Below, in pieces: positions 7,265 to 16,944 of a stretch of DNA of 43,125 bases (the stretch's first letter is position 1; every line of letters starts with the position of its first letter). Both the position numbers and the translations under genes were made by a program. A model generated the notes under the pieces. It was not told the DNA's origin, made no database searches, and saw only the letters and a list, made by a program, of their open reading frames with translations. Source of the stretch: Candidatus Izemoplasma sp. (lineage in GTDB: Bacteria > Bacillota_I > Bacilli_A > Izemoplasmatales > Izemoplasmataceae); assembly GCA_021736205.1 (NCBI GenBank), contig JAIPGF010000011.1:1-43125 (forward strand), given 5' to 3'.

Positions 7265-8393
7265 GTAAAACACTCATTTCGATTAGTAAGAGAACATAGG
7301 CATCTAATCCTTTTTTTAATACATTGGGATCAAAATTAAATTTTGGACTATGTAGTCCATTAGTATATTCAAGCGCTTCGTTTTTTGTACCTAAGAAGAA
7401 AAATACCCCAGGGACAGTCTCTTGATAAAAACTAAAATCTTCAGCAATCATAAAAGGTTTATCAAATTCAATGTATTCAAATTCTTTACATACAATTGAT
7501 TTAAATCTGTTGTATAAATCTTGATCATTTTTTACTGGTAGATACCCAGGTTTGACAGAAATGGTGATATCACAGCCATACATATGTTCATAAGCCTGAG
7601 ATATTTCTTCAATCTTAGTAACCATTAAACTACTGACAGATTTATCAAATGATCTTATAGTTCCTGCCATAGATGCTGTTTCACTAATTTGATTTCTAAC
7701 TGTTCCACCAGACATTTTACCGAAAGTAATAATTGTGCTTTCAAGAGGAGTAGTTAAACGTGTTTGAATTGTTTGAAATTCCACAAGTAATTTTGATAAG
7801 ATTAAATTCGCATCTATACCAAGGTGAGGCATTGCACCATGGGCACCTTTTCCAATAACTGTTATATCAATTTCATTTGCCATTGCCATAAATTCGTTTG
7901 GTCTTGAACCAAGTACGCCTTGCTTAATTTCTGGAAAAAGATGAATCCCAAAAACAGCAGACACATGATGTGTTTGAAATAACCCAGATTCAACGATTCT
8001 TTTTGCGCCACCAATAGACTCTTCAGCTGGTTGGAAGATTAATAACACATTTTTATTTAAGTTAGTTACTTTATCTTTTAAATAATCAGCTAACCCCAAA
8101 AGCATCGCCATATGACCATCGTGACCACATGCATGCATAAAACCCTCATGGGTTGATTGATTTGTTAAGTTTGTCTGTTCTTGAACAGGTAATCCATCAA
8201 TGTCACTACGAAAAGCAATAGTTTCATCGTTTTTATTATCGATATAAACATAAAGACCCGTCTCAAGAATAGAGATTGGGTTATATCCCATTTTTAATAG
8301 AGTTTCTTTTAAATACGCTTTAGTTTTAAACTCGTTATAACTTGTTTCAGGGATTTTATGTAGTTCTGTTCTAAATTTTTTGAGAAGTTCCAT
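7257..8393 (-). CDS. dapL: N-acetyldiaminopimelate deacetylase (M20 family)
   Basis: A 378-residue M20 peptidase-family amidohydrolase. The metal-binding set is visible: FRSDIDGLP at 61-69, HACGHDGH at 87-94, the catalytic or ligand glutamates in QPAEES (121-126) and H151 in GIHLFPE, plus a late EDFSFYQE. Relatives include hippurate and aminoacyl-amino acid hydrolases. Pairing with patA and with the divergent dap operon supports removal of acetate from N-acetyl-LL-diaminopimelate. It is the first gene of a two-gene minus-strand operon. The symbol dapL is also used for an unrelated LL-DAP aminotransferase, so the product name is the safer label. Confidence 0.87.
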   Translation of the reverse strand: MELLKKFRTELHKIPETSYNEFKTKAYLKETLLKMGYNPISILETGLYVYIDNKNDETIAFRSDIDGLPVQEQTNLTNQSTHEGFMHACGHDGHMAMLLGLADYLKDKVTNLNKNVLLIFQPAEESIGGAKRIVESGLFQTHHVSAVFGIHLFPEIKQGVLGSRPNEFMAMANEIDITVIGKGAHGAMPHLGIDANLILSKLLVEFQTIQTRLTTPLESTIITFGKMSGGTVRNQISETASMAGTIRSFDKSVSSLMVTKIEEISQAYEHMYGCDITISVKPGYLPVKNDQDLYNRFKSIVCKEFEYIEFDKPFMIAEDFSFYQETVPGVFFFLGTKNEALEYTNGLHSPKFNFDPNVLKKGLDAYVLLLIEMSVLHV

Positions 8394-8415
8394 ACTATCA
8401 CAACCTTATATAAAA

Positions 8416-8443
8416 AATATATCATAAATGAGATTTCTTTCAA
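8416..8443 (-). promoter_or_regulatory. Promoter of the deacetylase-patA operon
   Basis: On the minus strand a TTGAAA -35 (plus 8438-8443) and an extended -10, TGATATATT (core plus 8416-8421), are 16 bases apart. No riboswitch lies between this promoter and the start codon at 8393, so the pair appears to escape direct lysine control. Confidence 0.6.
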
Positions 8444-8451
8444 CAAATTAA

Positions 8452-8480
8452 TTTACATATAACAGTTTCTATGGTAACAT
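8452..8480 (+). promoter_or_regulatory. Possible promoter of the lysine riboswitch operon
   Basis: TTTACA (8452-8457) and TAACAT (8475-8480) are 17 bases apart and lie just upstream of riboswitch stem P1. The -10 is imperfect, so this is tentative. Confidence 0.45.
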
Positions 8481-8482
8481 AC

Positions 8483-8655
8483 TAATAATTAATAGAGGAG
8501 CGATTGACATTAGTAGAGACTATTTCTTCATCAGATTAGTAGTTTTGAAAGGGAAAATCGCCGAAGTATAAAGAGCCTGATGATCTCTTTATGCTGGGAT
8601 GAAAGAGAATATCTTTTATACTCACACCAAGTTGTGGCGCTATTTATTGATAGAA
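8483..8655 (+). promoter_or_regulatory. Lysine riboswitch (L-box)
   Basis: The leader of lysA carries conserved L-box blocks in order: GAGGAGCG near 8494, AGTAGAG, AAAGGGAAAATCGCCGAAG around 8550-8570, GCTGGG near 8596 and the closing GTGGCGCTATTTATT near 8634-8649. The last can pair with AATTAATAG at the 5' end to make P1. Lysine binding should stabilise P1 and allow the terminator that follows. The L-box controls seven downstream genes. Confidence 0.9.
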
Positions 8656-8660
8656 ATTTG

Positions 8661-8687
8661 TCAGTAGGTATTTGCCTGCTGATTTTT
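8661..8687 (+). terminator. Terminator of the lysine riboswitch
   Basis: TCAGTAGG (8661-8668) pairs with CCTGCTGA (8675-8682) with one G-U pair, followed by five T. It lies between the L-box and the lysA RBS, as expected for a transcriptional riboswitch. Confidence 0.85.
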
Positions 8688-8705
8688 GTATTTTGGAGGT
8701 AAAAA

Positions 8706-9983
8706 ATGTTAGTTGGATCAATGGCAATCAAAGAAAAAACATTACATATAGGTGGAATAAGTGTTAAGGAACTAGCTAAAAAGTTTCAAACACCTCTTTA
8801 TGTGTATGATGTAAAATATATTAAAAATCAAATAAATTTATATCAAACGTATTTTAAATCATCTAAGTTTGAAACAGCTGTAGCATATGCATCAAAAGCT
8901 TTTTTATCTAAAGACTTAATCACACTATTAAATGATAAAGGGATGTATTTAGATGTGGTAAGTGGTGGAGAACTTTACATGGCAAAAACGTATAATTTTG
9001 ATATGTCAAATGTGTTGTTTCATGGAAACAATAAATCAAAAGAAGAACTATCTTTTGCTCTAGAACAACAAGTTGGATTAATTGTTGTTGATAATTTAGA
9101 TGAGTTAAAGGTACTAAATACTCTCTCAAAAAGTAATCAAACACCAGTCAAAACACTTCTAAGAGTAAACCCAGGTATAGAAGCACACACACATGAGTAT
9201 ATTGTAACAGCTAAACATACGTCCAAATTTGGTGTTTCTATTTATGATGATTTAAAACTACAACAACTTATTGATATATACGCAGCGAATGAATTACTTT
9301 CATTAGAAGGGTTCCATAGTCATATTGGTTCTCAGATATTTGATATTAGTTCTTATATAAAAAGTATCAAAGTAATGAAAAAATTCTTAGATAAAATGAG
9401 TAATAAATTCAATATATCATCACCTATTTTAAATATAGGTGGTGGATTTGGAATTTATTATACCAATGAAGATGATATTTTAGATATACCAAAAACAACA
9501 ACAACCATTATTAAAGAGGTTGAAAATACCCTAGATATTAAAAAGTTAATGATTGAACCAGGAAGAAGTATTGTTGGCAATGCGGGGATGACTCTTTACA
9601 AAGCGGGGTATACTAAAAAAACCTTTGGTGGCAAAGAATATGTGTTTGTTGATGGCGGTATGTCTGATAATATCCGTCCTGCACTTTATAATGCAAAATA
9701 CAGTGCAGATATTGCTAACAACATGACAGGTAAAAAAGCAAAAGAATATACGATTGCTGGAAAATTATGCGAGTCAGGGGATGAACTCATCAAACATATC
9801 AAACTTCCTCAAGTAAAAGATGATGATTTGATTGTTGTCTATACAACGGGTGCATATACTTATTCCATGGCAAGCAACTATAATCTTGCGTTAAAACCAG
9901 CCGTTGTGTTTGTTGAAGATGAAACAGCTAAACTTAGTATAAGAAGACAAACATACAAAGATTTATTACAGTATGAAGTGTAG
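8706..9983 (+). CDS. lysA: Diaminopimelate decarboxylase
   Basis: A 425-residue PLP enzyme that decarboxylates meso-diaminopimelate to L-lysine, the last step. The PLP lysine is K64 in YASKAF. HSHIGSQI, the GGGFGIYY phosphate loop, EPGRSIVGNAG and the CESGD catalytic Cys motif are all present. TTGGAGGT (8693-8700) stands six bases before ATG 8706, so the slightly extended N-terminus (MLVGSMAIKEK) is preferred over the internal ATG. It is the first gene behind the L-box. Having lysA means the pathway serves lysine supply; whether DAP is also used in a cell wall cannot be seen here. Confidence 0.96.
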   Translation: MLVGSMAIKEKTLHIGGISVKELAKKFQTPLYVYDVKYIKNQINLYQTYFKSSKFETAVAYASKAFLSKDLITLLNDKGMYLDVVSGGELYMAKTYNFDMSNVLFHGNNKSKEELSFALEQQVGLIVVDNLDELKVLNTLSKSNQTPVKTLLRVNPGIEAHTHEYIVTAKHTSKFGVSIYDDLKLQQLIDIYAANELLSLEGFHSHIGSQIFDISSYIKSIKVMKKFLDKMSNKFNISSPILNIGGGFGIYYTNEDDILDIPKTTTTIIKEVENTLDIKKLMIEPGRSIVGNAGMTLYKAGYTKKTFGGKEYVFVDGGMSDNIRPALYNAKYSADIANNMTGKKAKEYTIAGKLCESGDELIKHIKLPQVKDDDLIVVYTTGAYTYSMASNYNLALKPAVVFVEDETAKLSIRRQTYKDLLQYEV

Positions 9984-9990
9984 GTGAAGT

Positions 9991-11193
9991 ATGGGTATTG
10001 TATTAAAATATGGTGGTACAAGTTTATCATCTATTAATCAAATAAAAGACATAGCTAAGTATATAAAGAAGTTAAAGGAAAAAGAACGTAAAGTAGTCGT
10101 AGTTGTTAGTGCTATGGGGAAAACAACAGATTACTTGATTTCCCTTGCCAAGAAAATTACATCTGACATTCCTCCAAGAGAATTAGATACCCTCTTGTCA
10201 ACGGGTGAACAACAAACAATTGCGCTTTTAACAATGGCATTAAAAAATAATAGAGTTGATGCCGTAAGTTTAACAGGTCAACAAGCAGGACTAATTACGA
10301 CCAAATCACATACAAAAGGGATTATAAGAGATGTTAGAGCTGAACGCGTAATAACGCATCTAAATAATAATCAAGTGGTTGTTGTAGCAGGCTTCCAAGG
10401 CATTTCTGCTGAAGGAGATATTACAACATTAGGCCGAGGTGGTAGTGATACATCAGCTGTTGCTATTGCAGCAAAACTCGGATTTAAATGCCATATTTAT
10501 ACCGATGTTAAGGGTATCTATACGGTTGACCCTCGGGTTTATAAACAGGCTAAGCAAATTAAAGAAATATCTTATATAGAAACCATGGAAATGAGTGCTC
10601 TAGGAACAAGCGTTTTAGAAACAAGAAGTGTTGAATTAGCTAAAAAGTATAATGTAAAATTATATTTAGCAGCTAGTCTTTCACAAGAAGGAAGTGGAAC
10701 ATATATTATGAATAAAGAATATTTATTTGAAGAAAAACCGATTACAGGGATTAGTGTAACAGACAATGTTGTAATGATTACTTTAGAAGGTGAATCTCAT
10801 ATGTTAAAAAATCTCTCAAACTTGTTTAAAAAAGTAAGTGAGGAAAATATAAATTTAGATATGATTTCTCAAAATACGGATAAAGAAAATAATTTAGTAC
10901 TTTCATTTAGTATTGATTATGATGATTTAACCATATTTAACCAATTAATTAAAAATACAGAAACATTAGATGAGTTTATGATTGAATCTAAAACTGATTT
11001 AATTAAAATATCACTAGTAGGAGTTGGGATGGCGAGTCATTTTGGCATTGCATCTCGTGTATTTTCAACACTTTCTAAAGCGAATATCTCATATTATCAT
11101 GTATCAACTTCTGAAATTAGTATTTCATGTACAGTTGATAAGGTGAGTAAAGAAAAAGCCATTGAAAAATTAGCAAAGGAGTTTGATCTATAA
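9991..11193 (+). CDS. lysC: Aspartokinase
   Basis: A 400-residue monofunctional aspartate kinase that phosphorylates aspartate to start the pathway. KYGGTS (6-11), the STGEQQT segment and the GRGGSDTSAVAIA nucleotide loop are intact. The C-terminal third carries two ACT domains (ITGISVTDNV onward and LVGVGMASHFGIA onward), where feedback effectors bind. It begins seven bases after lysA with an AGGTGA RBS. Its place in the lysine-controlled operon suggests it is the lysine-responsive isozyme; no homoserine branch gene is in the window. Confidence 0.96.
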   Translation: MGIVLKYGGTSLSSINQIKDIAKYIKKLKEKERKVVVVVSAMGKTTDYLISLAKKITSDIPPRELDTLLSTGEQQTIALLTMALKNNRVDAVSLTGQQAGLITTKSHTKGIIRDVRAERVITHLNNNQVVVVAGFQGISAEGDITTLGRGGSDTSAVAIAAKLGFKCHIYTDVKGIYTVDPRVYKQAKQIKEISYIETMEMSALGTSVLETRSVELAKKYNVKLYLAASLSQEGSGTYIMNKEYLFEEKPITGISVTDNVVMITLEGESHMLKNLSNLFKKVSEENINLDMISQNTDKENNLVLSFSIDYDDLTIFNQLIKNTETLDEFMIESKTDLIKISLVGVGMASHFGIASRVFSTLSKANISYYHVSTSEISISCTVDKVSKEKAIEKLAKEFDL

Positions 11194-12018
11194 ATGATCA
11201 ATCTAACAAAATATCATGGACTGGGAAATGATTTTATTATCATTAAAGAAACTGAAGTGGTATCATTAAATTATAATGAACTTGCTAAAAAAGTTTGTCA
11301 CAGGCATACTGGAATAGGTGCAGATGGACTCATCATTGTTAAAGAAAAACCCTTAACAATGATGTATTATAATAGTGATGGGTCAATAGCAAAAATGTGT
11401 GGAAACGGTATTCGTTGTTTTTCTAAGTATTGTTATGATGAAGGAATTATAAACGAAACGGATTTTACTGTACAGACCCTTGCAGGAGATTATCAAATTT
11501 CACGTATAAGTAACACACCATTTATCGTAAAAGTGAATATGAAAAAACCATTATTTAATACAAAAGATATCCCTATGAATACAACTAAAAAAACATTTGT
11601 TAATGAAGAGGTAAATATCAACGACAAATCGTATAAATTAACAAGTCTTTCAATGGGCGCAACCCATACTGTTATAGAGGTTGAATCGTTAGCTGAATGC
11701 CCTATTGAAGAGATAGGAAAACACATTCAATCGTTATCGTTATATCCCAAAAGTACTAATGTAAATATATATGAAAGAATTAATGAAACAACAATAAAAC
11801 TACTCACCTATGAACGTGGTGCTGGCTTAACCTATGCCTGTGGTACAGGTGCAACAGCGACGTACGCTGTTTATCAAAAACTGCATAATTATAAAGGTGA
11901 TCTAACAATAAAATTACCACTTGGTAAATTGACATTATCAACAAAGAATAATTCTATATACATGGAAGGCCCCGCAGAAAAAATATTAGATGGTCAATAT
12001 AAGGAAGTGAATTTATGA
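11194..12018 (+). CDS. dapF: Diaminopimelate epimerase
   Basis: A 274-residue PLP-independent epimerase converting LL- to meso-diaminopimelate. The two catalytic cysteines are C69 in MCGNGIRC and C216 in ACGTGATAT, and the N-terminal YHGLGNDF motif is present. The ATG follows the lysC stop codon with no gap, and the end overlaps asd by four bases, so translation is coupled. Length is normal. Confidence 0.96.
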   Translation: MINLTKYHGLGNDFIIIKETEVVSLNYNELAKKVCHRHTGIGADGLIIVKEKPLTMMYYNSDGSIAKMCGNGIRCFSKYCYDEGIINETDFTVQTLAGDYQISRISNTPFIVKVNMKKPLFNTKDIPMNTTKKTFVNEEVNINDKSYKLTSLSMGATHTVIEVESLAECPIEEIGKHIQSLSLYPKSTNVNIYERINETTIKLLTYERGAGLTYACGTGATATYAVYQKLHNYKGDLTIKLPLGKLTLSTKNNSIYMEGPAEKILDGQYKEVNL

Positions 12019-13004
12019 ATCTCGCAATAGTCGGTGCAACAGGATTAGTAGGACAAACATTTATAAAAATAATTGAAGAAAGAAATATACCATTTAATCA
12101 TTTATTTCTTTATGCATCTAAAAGAAGTGCAGGGAAAGAAATAACGGTTAATAATACGGGTTATAAGATAATAGAATGTAAACAAGACACGATTGTTGAT
12201 AAGAAAATAGATTATGTATTATTTAGTGCTGGGAAAACTATCAGCAACAAATTCGCAAAGTATTTTGTAAAAATAGGTGCAATTGTGATTGATAACTCAA
12301 GTGCTTTTCGCTTTGATGATACTATTCCACTTGTTGTGCCTGAAGTTAATCCCAACGATATTAAGTTGTTAGATAAGATTATATCAAATCCTAACTGTTC
12401 AAGTATCCAAGGGGTATTACCTTTATATACAATCAATAAACTGTCTGAATTAGTTCGTGTTGATTATACAACCTATCAAGCAGTAAGTGGCAGTGGCCAA
12501 AAAGGCATAGAAGATTTACAACTTACTCAATCTAATAAACCACCTAAAAATTATAAATACCCAATTTATAATAATGTATTACCACAAATTGATACTTTTA
12601 GTGATGGAGATTTCACCTTTGAAGAGATAAAAATGGTTAAGGAAACAAAAAAAATATTGCATCAAGATTATTTAGAAGTTTCTGCAACCTGTGTTCGTGT
12701 ACCAGTACTAAATTCACATAGTGTCTCAATAATTGTAGAAACCAAAGATGAGATTAATATAGACAGTCTTAAGGACTTATTTAAACAACAAAAAGGTATT
12801 ACGCTTTTTGATAATCCGGATAATGAAGTATATCCTATGCCGGCTATAACTACAGGAAAAGATGATGTATACGTCGGAAGAATTAGAAAAGATTTATTTA
12901 ATAAGAAAAAGATTCATTTATTTGTTTGCGCTGATAATATTCGTAAAGGCGCAGCATTAAATGCAATTCAAATATTAGAAGTTTGTATGAAAGGAGAAAA
13001 TTAA
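12015..13004 (+). CDS. asd: Aspartate-semialdehyde dehydrogenase
   Basis: A 329-residue NADPH-dependent enzyme reducing aspartyl phosphate to the semialdehyde. GATGLVG (7-13) begins the Rossmann fold, C128 in SNPNCSS is the nucleophile, and AVSGSGQKG precedes the substrate-binding region. It starts within dapF (ATGA overlap) and ends one base before dapA. Confidence 0.96.
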   Translation: MNLAIVGATGLVGQTFIKIIEERNIPFNHLFLYASKRSAGKEITVNNTGYKIIECKQDTIVDKKIDYVLFSAGKTISNKFAKYFVKIGAIVIDNSSAFRFDDTIPLVVPEVNPNDIKLLDKIISNPNCSSIQGVLPLYTINKLSELVRVDYTTYQAVSGSGQKGIEDLQLTQSNKPPKNYKYPIYNNVLPQIDTFSDGDFTFEEIKMVKETKKILHQDYLEVSATCVRVPVLNSHSVSIIVETKDEINIDSLKDLFKQQKGITLFDNPDNEVYPMPAITTGKDDVYVGRIRKDLFNKKKIHLFVCADNIRKGAALNAIQILEVCMKGEN

Positions 13005-13005
13005 T

Positions 13006-13878
13006 ATGGTTAACGGATCAATTGTAGCAATTATCACGCCATTTAATGAAGATTTAACTATTAATTATGATAAACTAACAGAACTACTTAATTGGCATAT
13101 AGAAGAAGGAACAGATGGTATTGTAATTCTCGGAACAACCGGAGAAGCAGCAACACTTACTAAAACAGAAAAAATTGCTGTGTTCAAACATACAGTTGAA
13201 GTTGTAAACCAACGCATCCCTGTTATAGCGGGCACAGGATCTAACAATACCAAAGACACAATAGAACTGAGTCAAGAAGCAGAAGCTATTGGTGTCGATG
13301 GTCTATTACTTGTTTCTCCCTATTATAATCGGTCAAATAACAAAGGACTCTATCATCATTTTAACGCAGTAGCTACTAGTGTGAGCATTCCAATTATCTT
13401 ATATAATGTGCCTAGTCGAACAGGCATAAATATTCCTGTTTCAGTCGTTAAAGATTTAGCTGATGTAGATAATATCATTGGATTAAAAGAAGCTTCAGGT
13501 AATCTATCTTATTCTGCTAAAGTAGAAGCTGCCACACCTACTGACTTTTTACTTTATTCTGGGAATGATGATGTTGTACTACCGATTTTATCACTTGGTG
13601 GAGCAGGCGTTATCAGTGTCGTTGCAAATGTTATTCCAAAAGAGTTTTCATCAATGGTTCACGAATATCTTGCTGGGAATATGCAAACAGCTAAAACTAT
13701 TCAATTAAACTATCTTGATTTAATAAATGTGCTATTTATTGAGAATAATCCTATTCCTGTAAAAGAAGTGCTAAATCAACTCGGTAAAAATGTAGGTGGG
13801 TATAGACTACCACTATTTAATATAAGTGAAAAAAATAAAAACGTTATTAAAGAGACATTAACGAGGTATAAATTATGA
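13006..13878 (+). CDS. dapA: 4-hydroxy-tetrahydrodipicolinate synthase
   Basis: A 290-residue class I aldolase that condenses pyruvate with aspartate semialdehyde. The Schiff-base lysine is K161 (GLKEASG), with Y133 and R138 in YNVPSRTG and T44/T45 in GTTGEA completing the active site. The RBS AAAGGAGA precedes the ATG. It overlaps dapB by four bases. Many DapA enzymes of Gram-positives are not lysine inhibited; the sequence does not decide this. Confidence 0.96.
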   Translation: MVNGSIVAIITPFNEDLTINYDKLTELLNWHIEEGTDGIVILGTTGEAATLTKTEKIAVFKHTVEVVNQRIPVIAGTGSNNTKDTIELSQEAEAIGVDGLLLVSPYYNRSNNKGLYHHFNAVATSVSIPIILYNVPSRTGINIPVSVVKDLADVDNIIGLKEASGNLSYSAKVEAATPTDFLLYSGNDDVVLPILSLGGAGVISVVANVIPKEFSSMVHEYLAGNMQTAKTIQLNYLDLINVLFIENNPIPVKEVLNQLGKNVGGYRLPLFNISEKNKNVIKETLTRYKL

Positions 13879-14600
13879 ATATAGTAATTTCAGGTTACGG
13901 TGCGATGGGAAAAACATTAGAAAAAGTCTGCAAAGATAATGAAAATGCAGACTGTATTGGCGTTGTTGATTTCAAATCAGAAAACACAGTTCGTTCTTTT
14001 GAAGAATTAACAGTAGTTCCTGATGTTATTATCGATTTTTCACATCCGGATGTATTAGATGATTTACTGGCTTATGCGTTAAAAAATAAAGTTTGTTTAA
14101 TGATTGCCACTACAAATTACACACAAAAGCAACTATCCTTGATTGAAAAAGCTGCAGCAACTATCCCTATATTAAAAGCAACAAATACATCACTTGGAAT
14201 TACTGTGTTATTAAATCAAGTCAAACAACTAAAAAAACAATTACCCGATGCAGATATTGAAATTATAGAACACCATCATAACAATAAGATTGACACACCA
14301 AGTGGTACAGCTAAATCTATTTATAGTTCATTAAGAAATGAAAATTCAACGATCATAAATGGTCGAAAGAACGAACATAAACGTCAAGAAAATGAGATAG
14401 GAATTCATAGTATAAGAGGTGGAACAATCACAGGGTATCATGAAGTTATATTCGCATTAGACCAAGAAGTAATTACTTTATCCCACCGCGCAGAAAGCAA
14501 AGAAATATTTGCTAAAGGAGCCCTTAATGCAGCGGGCTTTATCACTGGAAAGTCTACAGGATTATATACAATGAATGATATAATTAGTGAGGAGAAATAA
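13875..14600 (+). CDS. dapB: 4-hydroxy-tetrahydrodipicolinate reductase
   Basis: A 241-residue NAD(P)H-dependent reductase. The nucleotide loop is GYGAMG near the N-terminus, and the catalytic block [17 protein letters not shown] holds H133/H134 and K138. The [10 protein letters not shown] region of the C-terminal domain is intact. The start overlaps dapA (ATGA) and the stop shares one base with dapH (TAATG). Length is normal to slightly short. Confidence 0.95.
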   Translation: MNIVISGYGAMGKTLEKVCKDNENADCIGVVDFKSENTVRSFEELTVVPDVIIDFSHPDVLDDLLAYALKNKVCLMIATTNYTQKQLSLIEKAAATIPILKATNTSLGITVLLNQVKQLKKQLPDADIEIIEHHHNNKIDTPSGTAKSIYSSLRNENSTIINGRKNEHKRQENEIGIHSIRGGTITGYHEVIFALDQEVITLSHRAESKEIFAKGALNAAGFITGKSTGLYTMNDIISEEK

Positions 14601-15298
14601 TGAATGCTGAAGATATAATTAATTTTATAAGAGATTCAGAAAAAACAACACCCCTTAAAGTATTTATCAATGGTGATTTATCATCAATAGATTTCACGGG
14701 GTCTAAAACATTTGGGAATGATAGTTTTAAAATTGTCTTTGGAGATCAAAAAGATCTACTCCCAATTATCGAAAAGCATGTAGAAAAGATAGAAGATATT
14801 GTGATAGAAAATGATCGACGAAATAGTGCTATTCCATTACTTGATTTAAAAAATATAAATGCACGGATAGAACCTGGGGCAATTATTCGTGATCAAGTAA
14901 CTATTGGAAATAATTGTGTTATTATGATGAATTCAACCATCAATATTGGCGCTGAGATTGGTGATAATACAATGATTGATATGAACGTTGTTCTCGGTGG
15001 AAGAGCAATTGTGGGTGAAAATTGTCATATAGGAGCTGGCACAGTATTAGCTGGTGTTATAGAACCACCAAGTGCTACACCAGTCATTATTGAAGATGGT
15101 GTTGTTATTGGAGCAAATGCTGTAGTTTTAGAAGGTGTTAGAGTTAAAAAAGGTGCAGTTGTTGCTGCTGGTGCAGTCGTAACAAAAGATGTACCTGAAC
15201 ACGCTGTTGTTGCCGGAACCCCAGCCAAAGTAATTAAACAAAAAGATAAACAAACATCCACAAAAACACAAGTTGTAGAAGCATTAAGAACCCTTTAA
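14600..15298 (+). CDS. dapH: Tetrahydrodipicolinate N-acetyltransferase
   Basis: A 232-residue left-handed beta-helix acyltransferase. From about residue 88 on it shows hexapeptide repeats ([35 protein letters not shown]) and the C-terminal GTPAKVIKQ seen in DapH/DapD enzymes. The N-terminal domain resembles Firmicute DapH, which uses acetyl-CoA. The presence of patA and the deacetylase across the divergent promoter supports acetyl rather than succinyl transfer. It is the last gene of the lysine operon and ends at a two-way terminator. Confidence 0.93.
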   Translation: MNAEDIINFIRDSEKTTPLKVFINGDLSSIDFTGSKTFGNDSFKIVFGDQKDLLPIIEKHVEKIEDIVIENDRRNSAIPLLDLKNINARIEPGAIIRDQVTIGNNCVIMMNSTINIGAEIGDNTMIDMNVVLGGRAIVGENCHIGAGTVLAGVIEPPSATPVIIEDGVVIGANAVVLEGVRVKKGAVVAAGAVVTKDVPEHAVVAGTPAKVIKQKDKQTSTKTQVVEALRTL

Positions 15299-15321
15299 AA
15301 AAAGGCTTAAAAGCCTTTTTT
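15298..15321. terminator. Bidirectional terminator between dapH and asnB
   Basis: AAAAAAGGC and GCCTTTTTT form a 9-bp stem around a TTAAAA loop. The flanking A- and T-runs let it act for both convergent genes, and it overlaps the asnB stop codon. Confidence 0.85.
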
Positions 15322-16882
15322 ATTTGGCACTTGCGCCATAATTGCTTAATACTCGAGCACTTGGGTCATCAACATTACATCCTTGCCATTCATTGTTTGG
15401 CATCCAGTAATCTTTTATTAGATGGTGATGGTTTGGATAAAAATCATCAAATATTTCCCTGTACAGTAAAGCTTCTTTGCTTAAAGGAACAGGGTTAAAA
15501 TTATTCTTAACTTCATTGAAGTAGGCATCAGTATATTTTTTTTCTGCAAATTCTTTTAAGTAATCAACCAGTGAATGACCAACAGCATCACTAAATGCGG
15601 CTTTTTCACGGTAAAGAATATTTTTAGGCAAATAGTCTCCTTCAAAAGCCTTTCGAAGTAAATATTTCCCCTTATTATAGGTATTCATCTTTAACATAGG
15701 ATCAATTTGAAGAACAAAAGAAACAAAATCTTTATCTGCGAAAGGAACACGAGCTTCTAAACTATTAGCTGCTAAGCACCGATCTGCACGAAGGACATCA
15801 TACATATAAATCTCTTTAACACGTTTTATGCTTTCTTTTTGGAATTCTTCTTTATTGGGTGCATAGTCAGTATATTTATAACCAAAGAGTTCATCACTTA
15901 CTTCGCCTGTTAAAAGTACTTTAATATCAGTGTTTTCATGAATAAATTTACTAATTAAGTACATTCCGACACTTGCTCTTATAGTAGTTATATCAAATGA
16001 CTCTAAAGCGTATATCACCTTTTTTAAAGAATCTAAGACATTTTTTTTAGTAATAGTCACTTCAGTGTGGGAAGTCCCTAGATAATCTGCAACTTGCTTG
16101 GCATACTTTAAATCAATAGGGTCGTGCTCCATCCCAATACTAAATGTTTTAATAGGGTAATCTAAATGTGTTTGGGCAATAGCACAAACAAGACTTGAAT
16201 CAAGTCCACCACTTAAAAGAAAACCAAGCTTTGCATCACTTTGAAGTCGTTTTTTAACACTAGTTACAAGTTTCTTTTTTATATTCCCTAATATATATTC
16301 TATATTAGTGTAATAGGTGTTAATTGAGTTAAGAGCATAATATTTAATAAATTCACCATCTTTATAAACATGTCCCGGGGGAAAAGGATAAACTTTTCTT
16401 ACATAGTTAATTATGGCTTTTGCCTCGCTGGCAAAAACGATTTTTCCATCGATTTTTGCATACCCATAAAATAAGGGTCTAATACCGATTGGATCTTTAC
16501 CAGCAAGGACATTGTTGGTCTTTTTATTATACAAAACAATGGCAAATTCAGCATCTAAATAATGAAACATATCGATGCCATATTTTTCGTACATTGGAAT
16601 TAAAACTTCACAATCACTTGTTCCAGTGAACTTATAAAAACTAAAGTCTTTTTTTAATGCTTTGAAATTGAAAATTTCAGCGTTGGCCACCAGTGCAAAA
16701 TCTTTATTAATAAAAGGTTGCATACCAGTTGGATGTAAATCCATAATAGCTAGTCTATGAAAAGAAAAACTAGCGTTTTTCAAATGAATAATTTCGTGTT
16801 GATCTGGTCCTCTTTTTAGTAATGTTTTGTGGTCGTTTAGGACATCTGTATCAGATGATGTTGAAACAATAATACCACACAT
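15320..16882 (-). CDS. asnB: Asparagine synthetase (glutamine-hydrolysing)
   Basis: A 520-residue enzyme making asparagine from aspartate, glutamine and ATP. The N-terminal glutaminase domain starts with the nucleophile C2 (MCGII) and contains RGPDQHE and NAEIFN (often NGEIYN in relatives). The synthetase domain has the PP-loop LLSGGLDSS (222-230). Length is close to the 550-residue short type rather than the 630-residue Bacillus type. The RBS AAAGGAGTG precedes the ATG at 16882. An Asn T-box lies directly upstream, matching the product. Confidence 0.95.
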   Translation of the reverse strand: MCGIIVSTSSDTDVLNDHKTLLKRGPDQHEIIHLKNASFSFHRLAIMDLHPTGMQPFINKDFALVANAEIFNFKALKKDFSFYKFTGTSDCEVLIPMYEKYGIDMFHYLDAEFAIVLYNKKTNNVLAGKDPIGIRPLFYGYAKIDGKIVFASEAKAIINYVRKVYPFPPGHVYKDGEFIKYYALNSINTYYTNIEYILGNIKKKLVTSVKKRLQSDAKLGFLLSGGLDSSLVCAIAQTHLDYPIKTFSIGMEHDPIDLKYAKQVADYLGTSHTEVTITKKNVLDSLKKVIYALESFDITTIRASVGMYLISKFIHENTDIKVLLTGEVSDELFGYKYTDYAPNKEEFQKESIKRVKEIYMYDVLRADRCLAANSLEARVPFADKDFVSFVLQIDPMLKMNTYNKGKYLLRKAFEGDYLPKNILYREKAAFSDAVGHSLVDYLKEFAEKKYTDAYFNEVKNNFNPVPLSKEALLYREIFDDFYPNHHHLIKDYWMPNNEWQGCNVDDPSARVLSNYGASAK

Positions 16883-16906
16883 ATAATCACTCCTTTAAAT
16901 TTTAAT

Positions 16907-16944
16907 AAAAAAACAGCATTCATCCCATAGGGACGAATGCTGTT
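16907..16944 (-). terminator. Terminator of the Asn T-box
   Basis: On the minus strand AACAGCATTC pairs with GAATGCTGTT, extended by GTCCC/GGGAT, followed by seven T. ACGAAT just upstream can pair with ATTCGT in the left arm to form the competing antiterminator. Confidence 0.9.

Noticed and set aside
8531-8731. Minus-strand ORF over the lysA leader
   Set aside because: It covers the conserved L-box and its terminator in antisense and resembles no protein; the RNA element explains the sequence.
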